Of a DNA stretch of 64,000 nucleotides, positions 10,388 to 19,823 are shown piece by piece. The notes under the pieces were generated by a model. The model was not told where the DNA came from. It was given only the letters and a program-made list of their open reading frames with translations, and searched no databases. The DNA comes from Benincasa hispida. Taxonomy: Eukaryota > Streptophyta > Magnoliopsida > Cucurbitales > Cucurbitaceae. The first letter of the stretch is position 1, and each line of letters begins with the position of its first letter. The stretch is taken from NCBI RefSeq assembly GCF_009727055.1, contig NC_052349.1, positions 91,636,881-91,700,880 on the forward strand, in the 5' to 3' direction. Made by a program: the position numbers and the translations under genes.

Positions 10388-10665
10388 TAAAACTAACAGT
10401 GTATTTACATTGCAGCAAATACTTTATAGAATTAAGGTTCCTTTTAAGTTTGGGAACAATATATACATCATTCAATACTTTATAGAATTAAGCTAACTGG
10501 TGCCCTTCCTCTACCACAACTGAGACGATGTGTCTGGTGCCTACTCGCATTGTCATCTCACCAGCCTCCAGCTGTCGCTAGGATCTAATCCTCTGAAAAG
10601 AAGAACAAACGTGATTAGTGGCGCCCGAATCAATTATCCAGGTTGAATCATCATTCTCCACTAAA
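10388..10665 (-). pseudogene. Copia-1 protease
   Basis: Minus codons read VENDDSTWIIDSGATNHVC, with the aspartic protease active site Asp-Ser-Gly at about 10615-10635, then MTMRVGT. Stops and a frameshift interrupt it (one TAG shortly after the active site). The plus-strand frame over 10281-10496 is a shadow. Confidence 0.75.
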
Positions 10666-11056
10666 CAAGTTTCAAGTACAAGTAAATCATATTTACCTTT
10701 TCTGCCTTGGCCTTAGCCTTGGTGGCCTTCCTCTCTTTCAGATAGTGAGGTCAGTTCCTCTTCCAGTGTCCATCCTGATTGTAGTGGAAACACTTTCCCT
10801 TTTCAATCGGTGGACGCCTCCTTGGGGCGACAGGTGGTTGGTTAGCAGGCACCTTCCCTTTTTCCTTACAACTCTTATTCTTCTTGCCAGAAGCAGAAGG
10901 TGCATACTTCGTTCCTGAGGTCAAACCACTATGGAACGTCCTAGAGGATGAAGAAACATTTGCCTCACCTTTCTTCCTCTCTTTACTTTTAAATAAAGAT
11001 TGGTAGGTCTGCAACTCGTTGAGTAGAGTTGTAATGTTATATTTCATTTTGTTAAC
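10640..11056 (-). pseudogene. Copia-1 gag, C-terminal part with damaged zinc knuckle
   Basis: A 103-codon minus frame (10751-11062) reads YNITTLLNELQTYQSLFKSK, a Lys/Ser-rich linker and KCFHYNQDGHWKRN. The knuckle has Tyr in place of the second Cys and stops before the final Cys, so RNA binding would be lost. The N-terminal gag half is at 18759-19280; the Gypsy element at 11062-18758 was inserted between them with a 5-bp AATCA duplication. Confidence 0.85.
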
Positions 11057-11609
11057 AATCATGATAACTGGCAGAAATGCCAGTTATTATAAGCCTTTCA
11101 TCAAGAATTATGAGGGCTAACAGGTAGAAAACACAGAGATAATACTTAGAATTTGTGAAAAATTGAGTTTTGCATCGATTGGCACCTAAATCCTCATTGA
11201 CCCAATATTATGCGTTATCCCATGCCAAAGTGTCTATATTTGTAGCTATCGTAGGAATCAAACGCATGCATTTGAAACTAACAATCACAGACAAACGCAT
11301 GCGCTAAAGCCAGTCTATCACAAAGACGACACGGACGACAATCACATATGTCTAATGCATGGAAGTTGCGGTAAACACATGCGTCTAACGCATGGAGAAA
11401 ACAGTGAACAAATAGAGAATGCGGCCATGGATTGACAACCATAATAGAAGATCGCAAGATGGGTAGAATGCGTCGATAACTTCAGCTGAATTCAGCTCGG
11501 ACAAATACCTTGGGAGTATTAACAAGATAAGGCGATGTGACAATGCCCATACTGCGACAAAAGCAGCAGTGAGCCATACCTTCATCATCATAGCTGTCAG
11601 CGTCCTGAC

Positions 11610-11620
11610 TCTATAAATAG
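11610..11620 (+). promoter_or_regulatory. LTR TATA box
   Basis: TCTATAAATAG, repeated at 17583-17593 in the 3' LTR and present as CTATAAATAC at 23601, 30308 and 31625 in the LTRs of Gypsy-A and -B. Initiation would fall about 30 bases downstream, just before the stem-loop at 11647-11666. Confidence 0.65.
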
Positions 11621-11646
11621 CCCTTGAGACCTTCATTTTAAGATAT

Positions 11647-11666
11647 CCAAGCTTCTGCCTCAAGGC
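11647..11666 (+). other. Stem-loop at predicted transcript 5' end
   Basis: An 8-bp perfect stem (CTTCTGCC with GGCAGAAG) closes the loop TCAA. It recurs at 17624-17643 and, altered, in the minus LTR at about 2437-2456 (CTTTTGCC, TTAA, GGCAGA). It lies about 37 bases past the TATA box, so it would sit at or near the RNA 5' end. Confidence 0.55.
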
Positions 11667-12782
11667 AGAAGTTTGTGATCACAGATGAGAGCCTCAAATA
11701 GATTTCCAATGAGAATTCTTCATCTTCACAACCCAGACCGATTGATGATCGGAGCATTCACCGGAGATAGAGCTCGAAAGAGACATCTCCACCATTCAAT
11801 CATGGCACCACCAGCAGCCTTGACGTAGAGTCCTTCATCTCCTTTCTAATCTCTGTATTGTATTACATTTTAGCTTGAGATATTAAGATATTTTGTGATC
11901 AATGCAAATCTTCATTCCTTCATTTCCGTCTTCTTCATCATCTCTATCTTTATCATAGTTTATCTTCAACATTTATTTATCAAAGTCAATCGCATGCTTA
12001 ATCATGTAGCCTAGAGATAGAACACATGTAACAACCCACCGAGAGGTGTGCGTTGTGTGAGTATAGTGAGTTAATCCTCTTTGCTTGGTGAAAGGTTGTG
12101 GTAACGCCTGTCTATGGGATGCTGCATTGCTTGTCTATAAGTTAAGTAGCCGCGTCCAACTGCCTAAGAAGGTAAGGGATGGAACACACTAAGCAAGGTT
12201 CGTATTGGTCCTAGAGATAGGCACAATCTTATGCTTGACGTAAACATGCACTATAGAGATATAGTCATGTGGCTGACCACTGAGAGGTGTGATGCGTTAG
12301 TGCAACGAGCTGGGATTACTCGAGCAATTTAAGATAGTAAATATTACTATGTGTTATTGGTTGTTGTGTTTCTACTTATTCTCATTACAAGTCTTCTATT
12401 GCTCAATCTATTTAGTTAGGAGTAGGAGTAGTGTGTAAAACATTTAAACCTTATTTGCTTTATCTTTATTCTTATTCATCGCCTCAAACACATCACTTCA
12501 CAAATATTATTGAGTGATAAGTCCCCGTGTTCGACCTCGAATTACCTAAGAAACTTGCGTTTGTGTTATACTTGGTGCAAGCGTGAGAAAACTTGTGATA
12601 GAAACGCGTGGTCATTGCATGCTAAGATTAATGCATCATCATTCCAACGCATGACCTCAGATGCATAGGAGCAAACGCATCAGTTATGTCTAGCGCATGA
12701 TTTCATGTTCAAACCCATCCGTCCTTAAATAATAAAAATAAAAAAAAACAAAACGCATTCCTAAAATATCCCAATAAGTTTT

Positions 12783-12800
12783 TGGCGCCGTTGCCGGGGA
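12783..12800 (+). other. Primer-binding site, tRNA-Asp, perfect
   Basis: TGGCGCCGTTGCCGGGGA is complementary to the 3' end, including CCA, of plant tRNA-Asp(GUC) as I know it. It lies six bases after the 5' LTR, as expected for minus-strand priming. Confidence 0.9.
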
Positions 12801-13402
12801 CTTGGCAGCTAATGTTTTGTGAAGTTTCTGTGTTTTCGCAGGCACCCTTTCAATCTTAGGCGTATTGTAGATTGTGCGACCAAACTGCAAACAATATTTG
12901 AAGTATAGGTGATGCGTCGAAAGTAAAATATTGACCCCGAGATAGAAAGGCTATCTGTCACATGAGCTGGAAGCAGTCTTAGACGCATGTCAACCATCAT
13001 GTGTCCAACAATTGCTGGAAGCTCCAATGGTCAGGGCGAGTCTCCCTTGACCTAAGCAGTTGAGAACCATCTCTTGCATGGGAGATTCCTTGTGGTGATA
13101 AACACTCCAATTTCTCAGGGACGTCTTCTTTACTCTATCTTTTACATTGCTTTCTTAGTTTAGTTTATTATATTTATTTATTGTTATTTTAGATATGTGG
13201 CTGCTTCCTTTGTTGGTGGTGCGTTTGCTCCTTGTAGGTGCGATAATTAAACTCTCCTCAGTACGCAGTTACAATGGAAGAATCCGTCCAAATCCACAAT
13301 CCTTCAAAGCCATGGCTTCCATCGCATGAACTCCAAACGCATTGTTGCACTGCGTTATTCTCACTTAAGGTTCTTTTCTTGTTATTCTTTTATTGCATTA
13401 TC
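12801..13402 (+). other. Family C internal domain, 5' part
   Basis: Homologous to 3800-4403 (minus) and 63464-63760 (plus). At 12908-13060 it holds the gag N-terminal trace (GDASKV, then a 1-base insertion, then a PRDRK/EIER-type run and SSNGQGES). No other coding signal is seen. The Leu-rich frame at 13274-13492 crosses the border of the insert and is not supported. Confidence 0.65.
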
Positions 13403-15354
13403 TGTCACCCTGCCCCAGACCACCCTCTTAGCCTAGGAAAGGGCGTGACTGTAACAGTTATCGAATCCCTTTGGTTGACACTTACTGCCTAATAACTCTT
13501 GCAGAAATAACTCTGATACCAATGAATAAATATTCAACAAACCAACTAATTTAAGTCATAGTAGGCAAACAAACAAACGGAGTTAAGTAGCCCATTCTAT
13601 TACAAAAATGTAATGTTTATACAAATACAAGACTTATCAACAAAGTTTACAAGATACAAACTATAAAAACCCCCGGAAAGTGTAACATGTGGCACGTGGC
13701 CAAGACCTTAACCTTAGGAGCACCCTGGACTTTCACCTTTTCGGCTACCTGTGGGGGAGGGGGGGGGGTAAACATAAATACATGAAAAAACCATGAGCTA
13801 TAAAGCCCAGTGAATCGGTGCACTTTAGATAAAATAAATAACTTTGTTAAACGGAGGTATATACTTTGGGAAAGCAACATAAGTCAACAAGAACATTACC
13901 ACAAAGTTTCATTTTATTTCCAGCCAACCACTGGACCAATCCCCAGCTGACCGCCTGGTTAAACAATCAACCCTAGCTTGACTACTGGTTATCACATAAT
14001 AAAAACATCCCCAGTACTTTCACACGTATACTAAGAAAACAACAATTCCTGTGGAAACTTTCCCTGTACCCTATTATCCCGCCAAAATGCACATCGACTA
14101 TTTTCCCGCTAGCTATGCTTAGATAACTTGACTATATTTTCCGCCGGTCTTCACCGACTATCATTTCCCACTGACCGAAGCCGACTATATTTTCCCACCA
14201 AGTACCATTTTCAAGCATGCTAACTATGTATCCCAGGTACAATTTCAGTTTCCAAAACAAACATACAAGCAATATCTTAACAAACATATATCCCTGATCA
14301 TGCCAATTTAACATTATCCCTATATATAGAAATTATATCAACAATGCAACACACAATAACCACTCACCTTGGTTGGTTAGGAACTTTCCTTTCCGAAGTT
14401 CCTTAGGTTTCCTTGGTTTCCCTTTTTGAACCCTAAATCCCTGATTCAAATATCAGCTTAGATTACACATAGTTCTTGACCTTATTTTAAGATACTTCCT
14501 TCTACAAACTTGTTTAAATGTCTCCATAATCTTACCTTAAAATCTTAATTCAGAACTCCTCGTGGTTTGGCCGGAATCATCAAAACATCAATACTGGCGT
14601 AGCTTACCCGACAGCTCGACCCTTCTGTGTTTTTCTCAGCTTGCAACCCGATTCCTTCGAGCTTCTTCTCCAAAAGCCCAAACTAGACTCTTTTATCTTT
14701 CATATGGCTTTAGAATCACATCAAATGCACGAATAAATTGGGAGAACTTCTCGTCCCAAGTTGATGCTGTTTTCCAGACTTCACTGTCCAATGCGTCCTC
14801 TTTGAAATTCTATGATCAATGCATGGATTTTGGCCTCAACGCAAGGTTTGCTCAACTCTCTTTTTAATGTATTTTTGAATTGTGATATGAAAATGAAGTC
14901 TTTTGGCCCATTTATAGGCATCCAAGATTGGTCCATGGCCGACCCCTTCTACTTGGCCGCATGACCAAGTGTCTCTTCCTTACACCATCAATGCAATCTT
15001 GCATCAGCGCAATCTAAGTGCCCTTCTCCTATGTAGCCAACTAATGAGCTTCCAATCTGATGCAACCACCTCAAATTCTTAAGGCTTAAGGCTTCCTCCC
15101 AAGAAGACACATGGTTTGATAACATTTTCTAGGTGATCTCATCCTTTATATGCGTCCAACTCTTGGATGTTCAATGCATAGTCCATAATCAACGCATAGT
15201 CTCTAATCAACGCATAGGAAGCCAACTAACTACCATTGCAATCCGACTTAGCCATTGCAAGAGCCAGCCATCACCATCACATAGGGTGGCCGCTCATCCT
15301 CAATGCATGGGTCACTAAGTACCACCGCAAGGCTTGCTCGGCTAGCATAGGCGC

Positions 15355-15735
15355 TAGCCGCTCGACGCATGAGCGTGCTGCATAGGTGCTGGCCATCGTT
15401 CAACACATGGGCGTACTGCATAGGCGTTGGCCATCTCTCGCAAGATTGCTCGGCCGCATGGGCGTGCTCGGCCGCATTGATGCTTCAACGCATAGGCATG
15501 GCCGTTCGACAGCGCGCTCGCTACATAGGCTGGCCGCTTGACGCATGGGCAGGGGTGCTCGGTGCATGGCATTGACGCATGGGCATCGCCGCTCGACAGG
15601 CTCAGCAGTGCTTGACGCATGGCACTCGGCACACGCATGGGTGCTCGACAGGCTTGGTAGTGCTCAACGCATGGGCTGGGTACATCGACGCATGCCTGGG
15701 TAGTTTGGTTGAGGTTGCTCGACGCATGCCACCCT
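15355..15735. repeat. CpG-rich degenerate GACGCATGGGC repeats
   Basis: Roughly fifteen variants of (C/A)GACGCATGGGC or GCATAGGC(G/A)(T/C)GGCC lie 20-40 bases apart, in DNA clearly richer in G+C than its surroundings. Both strands give long open frames here (for example 130 codons on the minus strand), but these are low-complexity and there is no recognisable domain. Confidence 0.6.
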
Positions 15736-15779
15736 CCAGCTCTCATCCCAATGCCTCACTTCCATTTACCTTCCTTCAC

Positions 15780-15860
15780 CAATGCATCCAACGCATCCAA
15801 CACATCCATCATCCAACGCATCCAACGCATCCAACGCATACCACCACCAACGCATCCTTT
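15780..15860 (+). repeat. 9-bp tandem repeat CATCCAACG
   Basis: About seven imperfect units of CATCCAACG follow in tandem and then decay into CATACCACCACCAACGCATCC. This is an ordinary minisatellite-like expansion. Confidence 0.8.
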
Positions 15861-16168
15861 CAACTTTCTTCCAATACATCCATTGAGTCTAATGCGTTGG
15901 TCTAATCTCCAAGGCATTCGTCACTCCCACTTTAAATTCTCCCTTTGCCCAAGTAATCTTTTCAAGATCTTATGGCCAATGCATGGCAATGCCTATTCCA
16001 ACACTTAGTCAATTTTTCAAATTAAAGCTTAACTCAAACTACTTAAGGAAAACCTATTCAACACCTAGAAATTTCCTTCACTTCAACATAGGATTTAACT
16101 TTTACTTAGTTAATTTCCTTAACCACCTGCTTAAGTAGGAAAAATGGAAATTTGGTTTTCACATTATC

Positions 16169-17024
16169 CTTTTGGAATTCTCCTTGTTTGACTGTGGTTC
16201 TTTGCGATGCGTCTATAATGGTACAAATAATTCATCGCGTCCTCTAACTAGTATCGCAAGGCACCCCATACTTTTAATAGTTTCTTCAAATTGTGAAAGT
16301 CTATAGTTGTATTGTGTGCAAACCTTTGCTCAAACATTCGTTATCACATTCCTATTAAGTTTGTTTTCAGCTTGCAGTGAGAACACTGCCACCCTCTAAC
16401 TTTGGGGGGTGGCAGTGGTCTCGAAGAATTGCGTTCATCACATTACGGTCATTTCCTTAAAAAAAAAAAAAAAAAAACTTTTGAAAGGCATATTGATAAG
16501 AGCTAAGTTGTGAAAGGCATTTACCCGTAGTTGGATGTCTGCATGACACCCGTGGGGGCAAGCCAAAACGAAGGTAAATCGCCAGGATCGACGCATCAGT
16601 GAACTCCTCTGTCTGGCGCAAGCCAAATTAAGCAAGACATGAGTTGAGTTGAATATGGAATGCCACCGAAGTTGGATGCCCGCATGACACACATGGGGGT
16701 AAGCCAAAACAAAGAGCGAAACCAGGTTCAACGTTGCATTCGAATAAGTAAACGCATAAGCTTGAATTGTTTTGAACGAACGCATTCTCATGAGCTGACG
16801 CAAAATTGCGGAGAATGAATAAAAAGTTTTTGAGCAAGGGCTTGCCAAATTTCAACTTAGAAAAGATCTTTTTGAAGAAGCAGCCAAAGTAGAGGAGAGC
16901 ATTGCAGCCATGATTAGAGGTACGAGATAATTATATTCTAAAAAGCTAGTCATCGCAAAGGAACGCCGGAAGTGAGTTAAGAATTTCTTAAGTGTAACGC
17001 ATGCTTGAGGACAAGCATGATTCT
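16169..17024 (+). other. Family C internal domain, 3' part
   Basis: Homologous to 2955-3700 on the minus strand. It includes the GGGGGGTGGCAGTGG stretch (16403-16417), an A-run (16459-16477) and three copies of a GGATGTC-(T/C)GCATGACAC-C-TGGGGG-AAGCC motif (about 16530, 16670). These are the same direct repeats seen in the other copy. No coding function is supported; minus frames here are shadows. Confidence 0.6.
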
Positions 17025-17037
17025 AAGTTTGAGGGGG
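17025..17037 (+). other. Polypurine tract
   Basis: AAGTTTGAGGGGG lies directly before the 3' LTR start TGATAACTGG. Confidence 0.8.
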
Positions 17038-18758
17038 TGATAACTGGCAGAAATGCCGGTTATTATAAGCCTGTTATTTAGAATTATGAGGGCTAATGGT
17101 AGAAAATGCAGTGATAATAATTAGAATTTGTGAAAAATTGAGTTTTGCGTCGATTAGCACCTAAATCCTCACCGACCCAATCTTATGCATTATTTCGTGC
17201 CAAAGTGTCTATATTTGTAGCTATCTCCAGAATCAAACGCATGCATTTGAACTAACAATCACAGACAAAAGCATGCACTAAAGGCAATCTACCGCAAAGA
17301 TGATGCGGATGACAATCACATGCATCTAACGCATGGAAGTTGCGGTAAACACATGCGTTTAACGCATGGAGAAAGCAGTGAACAAATAGAGAATGCGACC
17401 ACGGATTGACAACCATTATAGAAGACTGCAAGATGGGTAGAACGTGTTGATAACTTTAGCTGAATTCAGCTCGGACGCATACCCTCGGAGTATCAACAAG
17501 ATAAGGTGATGTGACCATGCCCATATCGTGACAAAAGTACCAGTGAGCATACCTTCATCATTACAACTGTTGGCGTCCAAACTCTATAAATAGCCCTTGA
17601 GACCTTCATTTTAAGACATCTAAGCATCTGCCTCAAGGCAGAAGTTTGTGATCACAAATGAGAGTCTGAAAGAGATTTCCAATGAGAATTCTTCATCTCC
17701 ACAACCCAGACCGAGTGACGATCGGAGCATTCACCAGAGATAGAGCTCGAAAGAGACATCTCCACCATTCAATCATGGCAAACCAACCAGCAGCCTTGAA
17801 CGCGAGTCCTTCACTCCTTTCTAATCTCTGTATTGTATTACATTTAGCTTGAGATATTAAGATATTTTGTGATCAATGCAAATCTTCATTCCTTCATTTC
17901 CATCTTCTTCATCATCTCTATCTTTATCATAAGTTTATCTTCAGCGTTTATTTATCAAAGTCAATCGCATGCTTAATCATGTAGCCTAGAGATAGGACAC
18001 ATGTAGCAACCCACTGAGAGGTGTGCGTTGTGTGAGTACAGTGAGCTAAATCCTCTTTGCTTGGTGAAAGGTTATGGCAACGCCTGTCTATGGGATGCTG
18101 CATTGCTTGTCTATAAGTTAAGTAGCTGCGTCCAACTGCCTGAGAAGGTAAGGGATGGAACGCACTAAAGAAAGGTTCGTATTGTTTTCTAGAGATTACG
18201 GCACAATCTTATGCTTGACGCAACCATGCACTATAGAGATATAGTCATGCGGCTGACCACCGAGTGGTGTGATGCGTTAGTGCAACGAGCTGGGATTACT
18301 CAGGCGATTTAAGATAGTAAACATTACTATGTGTTATTGGTTGTTGTGTTTCTACTTATTCTCATTGCAAGTCTTCTATTGCTCAATCTATTTAGTTAGG
18401 AGTAGGAGTAGTGTGTAAAACATTTAAACCTTCTTCTCTTTATTTTTATTCTTATTCATCGCGTCAAACGTATCATTTCACAAATATTATTGAGTGAAAA
18501 ATCCCCGTGTTCAACCTCAGATTACCCGAGAAACTTGCGTTTGTGTTATACTTGGCGCAAGCATAAGAAAACTTGTGATAAGAACACGTGGTCATTGCAT
18601 GCTAAGATTAACGCATCATCATTCCGACGCATGACCTCAGACGCATGGGAGCAAATACATCAGTTATGTCTAATGCATGATTTCATGTTTAAACCCATTC
18701 GTTCTTAAATGATAAAAACAAAACAAAAAAAAAAACGCGTTCCTAAAATATCCCAACA
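17038..18758 (+). repeat. 3' LTR of family C
   Basis: 1721 bp, starting TGATAACTGG and ending CCCAACA. It aligns throughout with 11062-12776 and shares the TATA box (17583-17593), the stem-loop (17624-17643) and the terminal hairpin, here with one G-T pair. Confidence 0.9.
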
Positions 18759-19280
18759 AATCACATTACTAACAAAGTGCAGAAAGCTCTCTGGCAAAGA
18801 ATGTAGGATTATGTTAATCTGGCTGCCCTCATCGATGGTAGACCCATTCGACTCCGCCACATTGAAGTGGACCATCATGTTAAAGCACATGTTCACAAAC
18901 AGAGGTGCCTTCTTCCATTTTGCAGTTAAATATATATTTAAGAGCCTCATGCATAAGCTGTTCAGACGGTTGTCCAAACATCCCCTGTAGGGACTTCATG
19001 ATCTCACGCGCTGAGACCATAGGCTCATGTTTCTTAGCCAAGACTTCAGAAAGACTTGCCAAGATGTAGGCTCGGGCCTTCTCATTCGCCTGTGTCCATC
19101 GCTCGTATGCCTCACGAACATTTCGAGTGACATTTGGAGTTGGAATAGGAGGACAAACCTCCGTAAGAGTGAACATGAGATCCTCGATGATTAGGATCAT
19201 TGTGATCATATGTTTCTATGTCGAAAATTTGTCACCAGTTAATTTTTCGGCGTTAAGCAAAGCTAACGTGGCTGTTGCCA
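18759..19280 (-). pseudogene. Copia-1 gag, N-terminal part
   Basis: Minus codons start ATGGCAACAGCC near 19280 (M-A-T-A-T-L-A-L-L-N-A-E-K-L), followed by TAG where relatives have Trp (S-T-stop-K-H). The frame 18880-19209 then reads ILIIEDLMFTL, NVREAYERWTQANEKARAYI, EVLAKKHEPM and MFGQPSEQL, the conserved gag core of this Copia family. After residue 108 it shifts frame and continues FNMMVHFNVAESNG and SLPESFLHFVSNV to the AATCA junction, beyond which gag resumes at 11056. Confidence 0.88.
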
Positions 19281-19823
19281 TTTTGAAAAAGTTGTTGCTA
19301 AAAATACGAACAGAATTTTATTAGATTTTGCTAAACCAAATTTAACCAATTAGTTTTGCAAAACAATTTCATATACCTTAAGTGAAAGAATTCTATTTTG
19401 CAATGATGTCCCAGTGAGGCAGGATAAATGTCATCGGTGAGGTGATCTGATGCCCCTTTATTGGGATGAGACATTCTCAACCATTAGGCAGAACCAACTC
19501 TTGGAACTGAACTTAACAACCATCATTTTTCGGTCCAGAACTGTTAACCTTTAACAATTCTACGTAAGTGTGACCCTCGCTTTTGGTGCCATAGTCCCAC
19601 CCTAATGAGCCCACCGCAGGGAAGAAGCAGATTAGGATAAGAAACTAAGTTGCCTTATCCTCTTACAGGAGATCAAATAAAGTAACGCGCAAAAATACCA
19701 TCCTTTAGGGGAACACTCCCAGGGGTGCCTCGAGGCGATGCGCAGTAACTTTATTCAACCCAATGAGGGAGACCGAGGGATATGATGTCGCACTTCCCGC
19801 TCCCACTTACTATGAACACTCTC
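19281..19823 (-). other. Copia-1 leader, segment next to gag
   Basis: Untranslated leader between PBS and gag. It aligns in reverse with the Copia-3 leader at about 51190-51700 (for example the GAGAGTGTT(T/C)ATAGTAAG stretch at its outer edge). No open frame of interest. Confidence 0.75.

Larger units (their letters stand above)
11062..12776 (+). repeat. 5' LTR of family C
   Basis: Starts TGATAACTGGCAGAAATGCC (a perfect 9-bp hairpin with a GAAA loop) and ends CCTAAAATATCCCAATA, where the 3' LTR ends CCCAACA; the terminal CA is mutated to TA. It contains a TATA box, a transcript-leader stem-loop and the CGACCTCGAATTACC segment. It is 1715 bp, against 1721 bp for its partner. Confidence 0.9.
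13403..16163 (-). mobile_element. LTR-like insertion, probably a solo LTR, family unknown
   Basis: 2761 bp starting TGTCACCCTG and ending TTTTCACA, flanked by TTATC (13398-13402 and 16164-16168), inside the family C internal domain; removing it restores homology with 63740-63770. TG..CA ends plus a 5-bp duplication indicate an LTR. Orientation is uncertain. On the minus strand it ends GGGGCAGGGTGACA, as some plant Gypsy LTRs do. A sequence resembling the complement of the initiator-Met primer site (CTCTGATACCA, 13512-13522) lies 110 bases inside, which a simple solo LTR does not explain. It contains a CpG-rich stretch at 15355-15735. Confidence 0.7.
11062..18758 (+). mobile_element. Non-autonomous Gypsy element, family C
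   Basis: This is a complete LTR element with the TSD AATCA (11057-11061 and 18759-18763). It consists of 5' LTR 11062-12776, perfect tRNA-Asp PBS 12783-12800, an internal domain of about 1.47 kb interrupted by a 2.76-kb insert (13403-16163), polypurine tract 17025-17037 and 3' LTR 17038-18758. There is no gag-pol beyond a gag N-terminal trace, so proteins must have come from another element. The two LTRs look highly similar by eye, and the PBS is undamaged, suggesting it is younger than the unlike-LTR element at 1325-5857. Confidence 0.92.

Noticed and set aside
12783..12800. tRNA gene
   Set aside because: Only the 18 bases complementary to the tRNA-Asp 3' end are present, next to an LTR, which is a primer site.
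13512..13522. Complement of the initiator-Met primer site as proof of a separate minus-strand element
   Set aside because: No second LTR or internal domain supports it. Kept only as an uncertainty of the 13403-16163 insert.
15354..15746. 130-codon minus frame in CpG-rich DNA
   Set aside because: Low-complexity reading of repeated GCATGGGC words, open on both strands, with no domain and no conservation to test.
16459..16477. A-run as the poly(A) tail of a LINE, SINE or processed pseudogene
   Set aside because: It lies within the family C internal domain, with homologous sequence on both sides and no flanking duplication.
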